Source of the DNA: Vibrio splendidus
Lineage (GTDB): Bacteria > Pseudomonadota > Gammaproteobacteria > Enterobacterales > Vibrionaceae
Reading direction: 5' to 3'
Assembly (NCBI RefSeq): GCF_002873455.1
Contig: NZ_MCUN01000001.1
Location: forward strand, 274,673-338,672
DNA: 64,000 bases
Shown here: positions 8,726-16,779 of the stretch, in pieces
Numbering within the stretch: position 1 is the stretch's first letter
Layout: every line of letters begins with the position of its first letter
Program-made: the position numbers and the translations under genes
The notes under the pieces: model-generated
What the model saw: the letters and a program-made list of their open reading frames with translations, nothing else
Told to the model about the DNA's origin: nothing
Database searches by the model: none

Positions 8726-9730
8726 ATGTTAAAGAAAACGTTAATGGCTAGTGCTGTACTTGCAACTTTGTCTGGTTGTGCGTCAGTGAGCGAAGTATGT
8801 ACACCTGATACACGTGTAGAAATTGAAGCGGCTGAGATCCAGCTCCCGTCTTCAGACGACACCAAGGTGGTTGTTCTTCCAGTTGATCTTGAGTTTAAAA
8901 ACTCGGCATCGAAAAAAATGCAGTCAGCGATGCGAAATGCGTTAGAAACACAAATTGATGAAACCGGCGCAAATCTCGTTGATCGTAAAATTGCCAACAA
9001 AGTAAAAGGCGAAATCAAGCTAGCAGAGCAAAGTGGTCGACTAAGCAGCAAAGGCGTGCCAATCGCAGACTACGCAATTATCACAGAAATTACGCGTGCT
9101 GATTTGAGTACTTCATTCAGCGAGCGTCGTACTTACGAGAATGATGAAGGTGAAACTAAGGTAGTTCCAGCGTCATGTAGTTACGACTTCGATGTAGAAG
9201 CGATTGCAAAAGTCGTCGCGTTACCAAGTATGGAAGTGATGAAGCGCATTAAACTTGAAGGCGATTTTTATTCATCTTCAGAGACTAGTAATTCTCGTTG
9301 TCCGGTAAGTGAGTCAGGCTACGGTTCAATGGCAGCTAAAGCAGCCGCAGAAGCAGTAGATCATTCTACTGATTTGAGCAAGATGTTGGCGGCAAGTGCA
9401 CCGGTTTTAGAGATGCGCCAATGTGCAGCTGGTACTCAAGTACGTGTTGCGATGGGTAAACAACAAAAAATTAAACCGGGAACGGACATATTATTTTCGA
9501 ACGCGATGAAATCGATGGAAGGCGAAACCGAAATTTACCCAATCGGCGAAGGCTACGTTGTAAACAACGAGATTAATGCCGTAACTGACAAACATTCTTG
9601 GATCGTGATCGATGAAGAACTTTCACTAAAAGTGAAAAAGGGCACTATGGGTAAGGTAGATGCATCAAGCATCCAATGCGACTTTACCGATTTAGAATGC
9701 CACGAAAAAAACCTTAGGAATAGCATCTAA
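8726..9730 (+). CDS. CsgG/LpoB-like lipoprotein
   Basis: 334 residues, signal peptide with lipobox LSGC (Cys 18). Residues about 50-135 follow the CsgG/FlgO/LpoB nucleotide-less Rossmann-like pattern: KVVVLPVDLEF strand, helix with NALETQIDE, then ANLVDRKIANKV, an E..L..QSG segment and ADYAIITEI. The C-terminal half is less conserved and has several Cys. A clear SD (GGAGAG) sits before the ATG. Known members of the fold build outer-membrane export channels or activate penicillin-binding proteins; which applies here is open. It is 49 bp after the first lipoprotein gene and 3 bp before the next. Confidence 0.55.
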   Translation: MLKKTLMASAVLATLSGCASVSEVCTPDTRVEIEAAEIQLPSSDDTKVVVLPVDLEFKNSASKKMQSAMRNALETQIDETGANLVDRKIANKVKGEIKLAEQSGRLSSKGVPIADYAIITEITRADLSTSFSERRTYENDEGETKVVPASCSYDFDVEAIAKVVALPSMEVMKRIKLEGDFYSSSETSNSRCPVSESGYGSMAAKAAAEAVDHSTDLSKMLAASAPVLEMRQCAAGTQVRVAMGKQQKIKPGTDILFSNAMKSMEGETEIYPIGEGYVVNNEINAVTDKHSWIVIDEELSLKVKKGTMGKVDASSIQCDFTDLECHEKNLRNSI

Positions 9731-9733
9731 TTT

Positions 9734-10345
9734 ATGAAAAAACTACTTATTGCAACATCACTAGTGACGATTTTAGTTGGTTGTCAGAGCAACAATGTGA
9801 CAGTTAAGGAAGCGCAAAACTTTGCGCCATGTACTTTCCCTGATGCACCAACCGTATCGGCTCCGGGTTGGATTTGTGATGTGATTCCTACAGATATAGC
9901 TACAGCTGCCAAGGGCTATGCCAAGAAAAGCGCTGCGGGTATGAGTGTGATGCGAAAAATTGCGGTCAACGATGCTCGTGTGAACCTTGCTTCTGAGTTT
10001 GAAACTGACGTAAGCAACTTGTTCCAAGCGGCGACAGAGGGCGTAACGTCAACTTCAGCTGCTGGGGGGGTAACTGTTGTCACTGAAGATGTTAAAGAGA
10101 CATTCGAAAACATCACTAAGTCGGTTGTCAACAAAACACTAACCAACAGTCGTGTCATCGTGAGCCAAGCAAGCCCAACGGGTGGTCTGTATGTTCTAGT
10201 CGGTATGGACCAAGCAGCATACGATGCAAACATGAATAAAGTTATCGACGAAGTTGCTGGTGAAGATTCTGCACTGTGGGATCAATTCAACAACGAAAAA
10301 GCGGCTGCAGACCTTGCAGCAGCGTTCGAAGCATTGAAAAAGTAA
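9734..10345 (+). CDS. LPP20 family lipoprotein
   Basis: 203 residues, signal peptide with lipobox LVGCQS (Cys about 17). The mature part has PGWICDV, then KGYAKKSAAGMSVMRKIAVNDARVNLAS, the Ala-rich helix of LPP20/FlgP-type proteins, and later TNSRVIVSQASPTGGLYVLVGM. The tail is Ala-rich and helical. Only 3 bp follow the upstream stop, so it is translated from the same transcript. In flagellated vibrios FlgP with FlgO and FlgT makes outer-membrane flagellar rings; this protein is a relative, not clearly FlgP itself, and no flagellar genes are near. Confidence 0.65.
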   Translation: MKKLLIATSLVTILVGCQSNNVTVKEAQNFAPCTFPDAPTVSAPGWICDVIPTDIATAAKGYAKKSAAGMSVMRKIAVNDARVNLASEFETDVSNLFQAATEGVTSTSAAGGVTVVTEDVKETFENITKSVVNKTLTNSRVIVSQASPTGGLYVLVGMDQAAYDANMNKVIDEVAGEDSALWDQFNNEKAAADLAAAFEALKK

Positions 10346-10372
10346 CCGCTTAATTGCAGTGAGTAAAAGTGA

Positions 10373-10404
10373 AAAAGGCCGCCAATTGAGTGGCCTTTTG
10401 TTTC
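10373..10404 (+). terminator. terminator or attenuator inside the lipoprotein cluster
   Basis: AAAAGGCC (10373-10380) pairs with GGCCTTTT (10392-10399), with an alternative GCCA/TGGC pairing in the loop, followed by GTTTCT. It ends the three-lipoprotein unit and probably lets only part of transcription reach the transglycosylase gene 80 bp downstream. Confidence 0.65.
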
Positions 10405-10425
10405 TCTACGCTCTTGGAGTGAACT

Positions 10426-11949
10426 ATGCACAAAATGATCAATAAGACAGTATTGGCTGTAGTCATCTCAGCCGCAGTCAGTACTCAAGCTCTGGCTGTA
10501 TCAGAAGACCAAAAGCAGCAACTAGACAACGCGATTGTTAAAGTCAGTCAGTCTCAAGAAGACAAAATCAAAGAGTTCCACGCTTACGTAAATGCTTACT
10601 TAGATGAGTACGAAGCATGGCGTGACGAATACACCAACAAACTTGATCAGCGCCGTAGCGATCTGATTAAGAATTGGGGTGAAGGTGAGGTTTCATCTCA
10701 AACCAAACAGGTCGAGTATTCACAAGATGATCAAGTGAAGACTGCCGTCGACTATGAAAGTAATACTGCGACGGTATCTGTGTTGGTTGATGAAGACAGC
10801 ACACCTGAAAAGATAAAAGCGCTTGTAAAAGATATTCCTGTTGAAGTGGAAGGCCAAAGTGTTGAACTGGCCGAATTGAAAGCTGAAGACCATGCTGTTC
10901 TATATTCGTTGAAAAAAGAGCAACAAGAAAAGGACTTTGTAATCGAACAGACACAAAGTCAAATGAATGAGCTTGATGTTCAAGCTGAGCGTCTTATTCA
11001 ATCAAATACAGGCATTCCAGATTCATTCATTTATCAGCGTGCTCACAACAAAAAACTGGCACTCCTGAGCAAAGCGCAACAGCGTATTGCAGCACAGACT
11101 GAGCTGTACGACGAAATGCGTGCTAAATACGGAATTGAAGTGACACGACCAGAGCCTAAGGTAGAAGTCGTTGAACCGGTTGAAAAGGTAGAATCTCCTA
11201 AGGAAGTCGCTAAATTAGAGCCAGTTGCAGAACCAAAGCAGCCTTCGAAAGTGGTTGAAAAGACCATAGAGAACGCAGCTGAAAAAGTACCTGAAACTAA
11301 CGCTGTGAAACTTGAGGCAGCCGTAAAACCTGTGCCTGCAGTGGAAGTGGCTGCTATACCAGTGAAACCGAAAAAGGTGGTGACCTACAAAGTTAAACTT
11401 CCTGAAAACAGCTTAAAAGCGCGCGCAAGCAAGTACAGTGCTTTAGCTGAGAAAGAGAGTAAAAACTGGGAAATTGATGCGGCATTGATCATGGCGATCA
11501 TGCACTCGGAATCGGCTTTCCGTCCTGATGCGAAATCGCACGTTCCAGCATTTGGCTTGATGCAAGTGGTACCAACCAGTGCAGGGCATGATGTGAACAA
11601 GCAAGTTCGCAATATTGATGCGCCGATGAAAGTGGCTGATTTGTATCAACCTGTGATTAACGTAGAAACCGGAACGGCTTATCTAGATATCTTGAACAGC
11701 AAATACCTACGTAAGGTCAAGAATGACGAAAGTCGTTTGTACTGTGTGATTGCGGCGTATAACACGGGCGCGGGCAACGTGGCGAGAGCATTTAATAAAG
11801 ACCGCTCTACCAGTATTGGTAAAGCTTCTAAGGTGATTAATGAACTGACGCCACAAGAAGTCTATGACCAACTGGTTGCTAACCTGCCATACGACGAAAC
11901 CAAGAACTACTTAAAGAAAGTAAACAGTCGTATTGCATTGTATAAGTGA
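10426..11949 (+). CDS. MltC-like lytic transglycosylase, secreted form
   Basis: 507-residue peptidoglycan-cleaving enzyme. A signal peptide ends near STQALA with no lipobox Cys, so it should be soluble in the periplasm, unlike lipoprotein MltC. Residues about 40-170 resemble the MltC N-terminal (DUF3393-type) domain, including KNWGEGEV. Residues about 240-320 form a Pro/Lys/Val/Glu-rich linker. The C-terminal SLT domain has catalytic Glu in MHSESAF, then FGLMQVVPTSAG, GTAYLDIL and IAAYNTGAGNVARAF, all close to MltC (which I recall at about 360 residues). SD GGAG lies 7 nt before the ATG. Confidence 0.8.
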   Translation: MHKMINKTVLAVVISAAVSTQALAVSEDQKQQLDNAIVKVSQSQEDKIKEFHAYVNAYLDEYEAWRDEYTNKLDQRRSDLIKNWGEGEVSSQTKQVEYSQDDQVKTAVDYESNTATVSVLVDEDSTPEKIKALVKDIPVEVEGQSVELAELKAEDHAVLYSLKKEQQEKDFVIEQTQSQMNELDVQAERLIQSNTGIPDSFIYQRAHNKKLALLSKAQQRIAAQTELYDEMRAKYGIEVTRPEPKVEVVEPVEKVESPKEVAKLEPVAEPKQPSKVVEKTIENAAEKVPETNAVKLEAAVKPVPAVEVAAIPVKPKKVVTYKVKLPENSLKARASKYSALAEKESKNWEIDAALIMAIMHSESAFRPDAKSHVPAFGLMQVVPTSAGHDVNKQVRNIDAPMKVADLYQPVINVETGTAYLDILNSKYLRKVKNDESRLYCVIAAYNTGAGNVARAFNKDRSTSIGKASKVINELTPQEVYDQLVANLPYDETKNYLKKVNSRIALYK

Positions 11950-11985
11950 TAATTAAGTCATAAATGAGATAACTAGAGCAAAAAT

Positions 11986-12013
11986 AAGTACATGTTGTTG
12001 GCATGTACTTTTC
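11986..12013 (+). terminator. terminator after transglycosylase gene
   Basis: 9-bp perfect stem (11986-11994 with 12002-12010), 7-nt loop and TTTT tail. Confidence 0.7.
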
Positions 12014-12039
12014 TATTAGTGGAAGAGTAGAGAGTAACT

Positions 12040-12210
12040 ATGTTAAAAATTTTCGCGTTAGCGTTTATCGGTGTTGGTATTTACCTTGGTCTTAATTACA
12101 GCGATGAAATTGAAAGCATCATGGATACCGATGCGTTTGAGCGAGTGCAAGAAAAAGCCGAAGACGGCACAGACGCTTTAATGGGTAAAATCGACGAGAT
12201 TAAAGGTTAA
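12040..12210 (+). CDS. small membrane-anchored protein of unknown function (56 aa)
   Basis: ATG at 12040, TAA at 12208. The product begins MLKIFALAFIGVGIYLGLNY, one N-terminal hydrophobic segment, and continues with a charged, mostly acidic amphipathic helix (EIESIMDTDAFERVQEKAED). It is 2 bp from the next start, indicating translational coupling. I do not recognise the family; the layout suggests a peptide anchored in the inner membrane with a soluble helix. Confidence 0.6.
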   Translation: MLKIFALAFIGVGIYLGLNYSDEIESIMDTDAFERVQEKAEDGTDALMGKIDEIKG

Positions 12211-12212
12211 TA

Positions 12213-13007
12213 ATGTCTCAAGAACAAAGCACAAGTATTCAAAAAGATATACAAGAACTTCAGGATACGCAAGAGTCACTGTTAGAAGAGCAAAAGAAGG
12301 GAGGGATAGCGCGCACCATTGGTTTGGTCTCAGTTATTTCAATTGCTTTGGGCGGTTTTAATGATAGCTTCGATGCATTAGAAAAGATGTTTGATTTTGG
12401 TCTTTCTCAAATGACGGATATTCCATCACATAGAAAGCTGGATAAGATTTATATTCGTTCATCTGCTGAAACGTTAGATCAAACATTTGGTGCACCTGTA
12501 TATATTAAGCGCGCAACAACGAACGATGTGATCAAGTATTATCAAGACGACAACTTCATTCTTTCATCTATTACTAGGGATAACGCCATTGTCGCTTATC
12601 TTGTGTTCCCAGATGAAGGTTTTGTGCCTGAAACATTAGAGCATGCTGGTGGTAGTGATTTTTTCAATCAGCCTTTTAATGCTATCGAAAGTGTCAATGA
12701 CATACGAGCGTCGTTCGCGAGAACGGGTAACTATTATATTGAAGAAAATAACGGCGGTGAATTCGGCTATTTATATTCTTCAATCAGTGGTGCGAGTGAA
12801 TTCATTTCATCAATGACAGAGGGTAATCGAAAACTGCTTGCCGAAGTTGTTGAATCGTTAACTATGGATGAAAATGTAGTAGAGAGCGTACAGTCTTTAC
12901 GTTTGAATGCTAAACCTAATTTCTATGGTTACAGTACGCTAGGTGTTGATGCTTTAGAAGAAGCTATTTTGTCTAACACAGAATATCGTTTAATTCATAA
13001 GAGTTAA
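12213..13007 (+). CDS. uncharacterised protein (possible ETEC_3214-type domain)
   Basis: 264 residues. N-terminus is a Gln/Glu-rich coiled coil (about 1-30) followed by one hydrophobic stretch GLVSVISIALGGF (about 37-50). The remainder is a mixed alpha/beta domain with KLDKIYIRSSAETLDQTFG and ITRDNAIVAYLVFPDEGF. I recall similar proteins under the name ETEC_3214, but this is from memory and gives no function. An AAAGG SD lies inside the upstream small gene. Confidence 0.5.
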   Translation: MSQEQSTSIQKDIQELQDTQESLLEEQKKGGIARTIGLVSVISIALGGFNDSFDALEKMFDFGLSQMTDIPSHRKLDKIYIRSSAETLDQTFGAPVYIKRATTNDVIKYYQDDNFILSSITRDNAIVAYLVFPDEGFVPETLEHAGGSDFFNQPFNAIESVNDIRASFARTGNYYIEENNGGEFGYLYSSISGASEFISSMTEGNRKLLAEVVESLTMDENVVESVQSLRLNAKPNFYGYSTLGVDALEEAILSNTEYRLIHKS

Positions 13008-13021
13008 CCATTAACACATCA

Positions 13022-13047
13022 GTTCTAGCTTTTTACGAAGCTAGAAC
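13022..13047 (+). other. intercistronic hairpin
   Basis: 9-bp perfect stem (13022-13030 with 13039-13047) with an 8-nt loop between the uncharacterised gene and the DHH gene, followed by CTTATT rather than a proper T-tract. A partial terminator or mRNA stabiliser. Confidence 0.45.
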
Positions 13048-13065
13048 CTTATTAGCAGTTGGATT

Positions 13066-14043
13066 ATGGCAAATTTAAAGTTCGAAAGCTTTCTAGAGCG
13101 GCTTAAGGGTGATAAGAGAATCATTATTCAAGCTCATGACTTCCCTGACCATGATGCGATCTCTTCCGCATACGCTCTTGCATATTTATTAAAAAAGAAA
13201 GGGTTGCGCCCGTTTATTACGTTTCATGGTTATATAGATAGAGTGTCACTCAGAAATTTAATAGATTGGATAGATATTCCAATCTACGAGCCAAAAGATT
13301 TAAAATTGCAACCGGATGATAAGATTATTGTTGTTGATGGTTGTATTGGTGAGAAAAATGTTATCGATTTTCCTGGGATAGAGGTGGGAGTCATAGACCA
13401 CCATCAAGTGAAAGCGCCTGATTTTGTATGGTATTCCGATATACGCTCAAACTATGGATCAACTGCAACCATTCTGGTTGAATATTACCGCTATTTTTCT
13501 TTGTCGATGCCACAGAATATTGCAACAGCACTGCTGGTTGGTTTGAGCTTTGATACCGCAAACTTTACCCGAGGAGTAGGAACTGCAGACCTAAAAGCAC
13601 TGTTGTATCTTCAGGTGAAGGCCAACAATGATATGGTTAACAAAATTTGTCGTAATCAAGTAGAGTTTCACGAATTAAAACTTTTCTATTCAATGCTCGA
13701 TAGCTTACGTCGTGAAAAAAATGCAGCATTTGCTGTGCTTCCTGAGGGGGGCCCTAAAAATATGCTTGGCGTATTAGGAGATTTCCTGCTGAGCGTTGAT
13801 GAGCTCGATATTGTCGTCCTCACGGCTAGAAATAGAGAGAAAACCTTTATCTCTCTTCGTTCAGAGTGTTCAAAAAACAATGTCGCGAAGATAGTTAGAA
13901 GGGCTCTTAATGAAAAAGGGATTGGTTTTGGCGGCGGGCACCCTCATATGGCTGGCGGCATTATCAACAAACAGTTTGAATTCAGCAGTGAACTTGCTTG
14001 TGTTTATGACTTGATTCGACCGAACCTTTTACTTGATGCCTAA
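13066..14043 (+). CDS. DHH/DHHA1 family phosphoesterase (NrnA-like)
   Basis: 325-residue cytosolic Mn-dependent phosphoesterase. The metal motifs are present: HDFPDHDA (His24, Asp28, Asp30), VVDG, DHHQ (about 110-113), an Asp in SFDTANF, and the DHHA1 signature GGGHPHMAGG near 290. Relatives hydrolyse short oligoribonucleotides, pAp or linear dinucleotides. It lacks the membrane and PAS parts of GdpP. It is last in the cluster and followed by a strong terminator; a nucleotide-signal role for the cluster is inference only. Confidence 0.75.
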   Translation: MANLKFESFLERLKGDKRIIIQAHDFPDHDAISSAYALAYLLKKKGLRPFITFHGYIDRVSLRNLIDWIDIPIYEPKDLKLQPDDKIIVVDGCIGEKNVIDFPGIEVGVIDHHQVKAPDFVWYSDIRSNYGSTATILVEYYRYFSLSMPQNIATALLVGLSFDTANFTRGVGTADLKALLYLQVKANNDMVNKICRNQVEFHELKLFYSMLDSLRREKNAAFAVLPEGGPKNMLGVLGDFLLSVDELDIVVLTARNREKTFISLRSECSKNNVAKIVRRALNEKGIGFGGGHPHMAGGIINKQFEFSSELACVYDLIRPNLLLDA

Positions 14044-14088
14044 GTTCATCAATGAAAATGATTGTTGCTCTATAAGAAGCATCAACTC

Positions 14089-14125
14089 AAAGGCGATAAC
14101 GAAAGTTGTCGCCTTTGTCTTATTT
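14089..14125 (+). terminator. terminator of the DHH gene and cluster
   Basis: 12-bp stem with one wobble (14089-14100 with 14105-14116), GAAA loop, then GTCTTATTT. Confidence 0.8.
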
Positions 14126-14287
14126 ACAGCAAACCAAATAACATGAATCTTCCTGAGCCTTTGGTTTGGGAGTGACTCGGTGCACAAGTTAGCTAATGTA
14201 GACTCGATCTCGATAAATTGGGATACGTGTTCGAAGTAAATTTGTGAGACGCTTGAACCAGTATCAGTTGAATCACAAGGAAGTTGA

Positions 14288-15214
14288 ATGCACCACTTTA
14301 ATATCCGTGCTCTTGATTATTTAAACGCGTTATCAAAATATGGGTCATTGCGTAAGGCATCTAAGATGATGAACGTTGACCCAGCGGCGATGAGCAGAAT
14401 GCTGACACAGCTAGAAGCGCAAGCGGAAATGAAAGTGTGGGAGCGCAACAACCGCCAATCACTGTTAACCGAAGCGGGTAATGAACTGTTGAATTACTAC
14501 CGTTCAATTGTTCGTGGAGAGGCTGCAGTGCTTGCTCGATTAACCAAGCTTAAAAACCTCAAAGGAGGCAATGTCAGTATTGCCATCGGTGAAGGGTTTA
14601 TTACCAACTTGGTTTCCAAGCCGATGCAAACTTTCATGGCTCGTTATCCAGATATCAATCTATCGATTGAGATAGCTGGAGCGTTAGACGCGATCAAAAT
14701 GCTTGAAGATCAACAGATAGATTTTGCAATTACCTATGCTTCCGCACCGCACCCCAAACTACACTCCCACGTTGAACGCAGCCATCCGCTCGAATTGATT
14801 GCTCCGAAGGGACATTTCCTTACGATGAAAGAGGCGCCTGTGGTAATGCAAGATATTCAAGACGCTTCTCTCGCCTTGATCGATAACTCGACAGGTATGG
14901 GTAGGCTGGTAAAGCAGGCCGAGCAAATTTCCCACCTTACCTTGCAGCCAAAGCTTCAAACCAATTCGGTAACCGCACTGACGAACTTTGTTTCTGCGGG
15001 GTTGGGCGTAACCTTTATGCCCAAACTCACCGTGATTGATGAGATCAAGGCTGGCCAGATTGAAGTGGTTGCGACCGATTTGGAGATGTTATCTAAGGCA
15101 ACCGTTAAGGTTCAATCTTTGAAAGGCCGCGCACTCACGCTACAGGCTGAAACCTTGTTAGATTTCTTACTTGAAAACGCCACTTTCTTGAGTCATGACG
15201 CCTACAATATTTAG
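14288..15214 (+). CDS. LysR-family transcriptional regulator
   Basis: 308 residues: winged-helix DNA-binding domain (about 3-62; YGSLRKASKMMNVDPAAMSRMLTQLE) and LysR substrate-binding domain (about 95-300) with ALTNFVSAGLGVTFMP. It precedes the D-amino-acid dehydrogenase gene on the same strand by 225 bp, so it may control that gene in response to an amino acid; this is inference from position. SD AAGGAAG overlaps the region just before the ATG. Confidence 0.85.
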   Translation: MHHFNIRALDYLNALSKYGSLRKASKMMNVDPAAMSRMLTQLEAQAEMKVWERNNRQSLLTEAGNELLNYYRSIVRGEAAVLARLTKLKNLKGGNVSIAIGEGFITNLVSKPMQTFMARYPDINLSIEIAGALDAIKMLEDQQIDFAITYASAPHPKLHSHVERSHPLELIAPKGHFLTMKEAPVVMQDIQDASLALIDNSTGMGRLVKQAEQISHLTLQPKLQTNSVTALTNFVSAGLGVTFMPKLTVIDEIKAGQIEVVATDLEMLSKATVKVQSLKGRALTLQAETLLDFLLENATFLSHDAYNI

Positions 15215-15439
15215 GAATAGTAAATTTATGGAATAACCCCTCCCAGGCTTCCAAATACCTCCAACATCACAGTTCCAAACCGCCGAATTCGTTTTTAAGT
15301 GTAATTGATCTTTTGTCAACGCCATCCCTATTGTTAAGTCAACATGTGCAGAATAAGTTACAAATCATTAACGAAACGAGTTTTAAACAGATAGCTGTGT
15401 TCGACAGGTTTTGGCTTTGTTGGGCATTAGGGGAAGATA

Positions 15440-16693
15440 ATGGAAGTAATTGTAATTGGTAGCGGTGTTATTGGGTTGACTAGTGCTTGGTACCTGGCGA
15501 AAGAAGGTCATTCAGTCACAGTTATTGATCGTCAAGATAGCAGTGGTAAGGAAACCAGTTTTGCTAATGCCGGGCAGATTTCTTACGGCTATTCTTCACC
15601 ATGGGCGGCTCCTGGTATTCCATTGAAAGCCATGAAATGGTTAACCCAAGAGCATGCGCCACTAAAAGTGAAACCGTCACTTTCTCCTGAATTGGTCTCT
15701 TGGGCGACTAAGATGCTCACTAACTGCAATGAAGCCAAATACGCACAGAATAAATCTCGCATGTTGAGAGTAGCAAATTACAGTCGTGATTGTCTGACTC
15801 ACCTGAGAACCAGAGAAGAACTGGCTTATGAAGGTCGTCAGAAAGGGACACTGCAAGTGTTTCGAAGCGAGAAACAATTGGATTTCATTCAGCAGGATAT
15901 GAAGCTGCTTAAAGATAGCGGAATTGAGCATTCGTTGCTTGATGTTGAGCAGTGCTTATCCATTGAACCAGGTTTAGCGGACGTGAAAGATAAGCTGGTG
16001 GGTGGCCTGTATTTACCACACGATGAAACCGGTGATTGCCATCAGTTCTGTTTAGCCTTGACCGAAAAAGCCCAAAAGCTTGGAGTTCAGTTCGTGTTCG
16101 ACACCGAAGTGGTGAGGCTGAATCAGCAGAATCAAACCATTGAGAGTATTACTACCACCCAGGGTGAGTTCAAAGCCGATGCTTATGTGGTCGCTTCGGG
16201 CAGTTATTCCCGAGATTTGTTGAAACAAGTCGACTTGTCTATTCCAGTGTATCCAGTAAAAGGTTACTCACTCACATTGCCTATCGTGAATGCAGACAAA
16301 TCACCAACCTCTACCGTGATGGATGAAACCTACAAGGTAGCGATGACTCGTTTTGATGACCGTATTCGTATTGCAGGAACGGCAGAACTCGCAGGTTTTG
16401 ATTATCTCATTCCTGAAAAACGTAAAGCCACGATTGATATGGTGGTCAAAGACCTCTTTCCTCAAGCGGGTGATTTTTCTAAGGCAGAGTATTGGACTGG
16501 GTTAAGGCCAATGACCCCTGATGGCACGCCTATTATCGGCAAAACACCAATAAAGAATCTGTTTACTAATACGGGGCACGGGACCCTAGGTTGGACAATG
16601 GCATGTGGCTCAGGAAAGATCTTGGCAAGCGTGGTTAGTGGCTCAGCTAGTGATATTAAAACTGATGACTTGAGTATCTACCGTTATCTGTAA
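15440..16693 (+). CDS. dadA: D-amino acid dehydrogenase small-subunit type (DadA)
   Basis: 417-residue FAD-dependent dehydrogenase that oxidises D-amino acids (D-Ala above all) to keto acids, feeding electrons into the respiratory chain on the inner membrane. Visible: N-terminal FAD motif VIGSGVIGLTSAWYL, ETSFANAGQISYGYSSPWAAPG (split by known DadA motifs), SPVKGYSLTLP-like segment and C-terminal WTGLRPMTPDGTPIIG and NTGHGTLGWTMACGSG. Close in length to E. coli DadA (432). No alr/dadX racemase follows; instead it ends in a terminator. A paralogue in the same genome cannot be excluded. Confidence 0.85.
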   Translation: MEVIVIGSGVIGLTSAWYLAKEGHSVTVIDRQDSSGKETSFANAGQISYGYSSPWAAPGIPLKAMKWLTQEHAPLKVKPSLSPELVSWATKMLTNCNEAKYAQNKSRMLRVANYSRDCLTHLRTREELAYEGRQKGTLQVFRSEKQLDFIQQDMKLLKDSGIEHSLLDVEQCLSIEPGLADVKDKLVGGLYLPHDETGDCHQFCLALTEKAQKLGVQFVFDTEVVRLNQQNQTIESITTTQGEFKADAYVVASGSYSRDLLKQVDLSIPVYPVKGYSLTLPIVNADKSPTSTVMDETYKVAMTRFDDRIRIAGTAELAGFDYLIPEKRKATIDMVVKDLFPQAGDFSKAEYWTGLRPMTPDGTPIIGKTPIKNLFTNTGHGTLGWTMACGSGKILASVVSGSASDIKTDDLSIYRYL

Positions 16694-16718
16694 TTGAGGG
16701 AAGATAACGGTAGATATC

Positions 16719-16757
16719 CCATTAACCCTATTCTTGAGTTTAGAATGGGGTTAATGG
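16719..16757. terminator. terminator between convergent genes
   Basis: 16-bp stem with one wobble (16719-16734 with 16742-16757), 7-nt loop, between dadA (+) and the hydrolase gene (-). No long T-tract on either side. Confidence 0.6.
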
Positions 16758-16779
16758 TGTACGGCTCAGTATTGAGCGT

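Noticed and set aside
5874..14043. Genomic island inserted at tRNA-Ser
   Set aside because: No integrase gene and no second copy of the tRNA 3' end seen by eye downstream; only the AT-rich stretch and decayed gene suggest transfer. Kept as a weak idea only.
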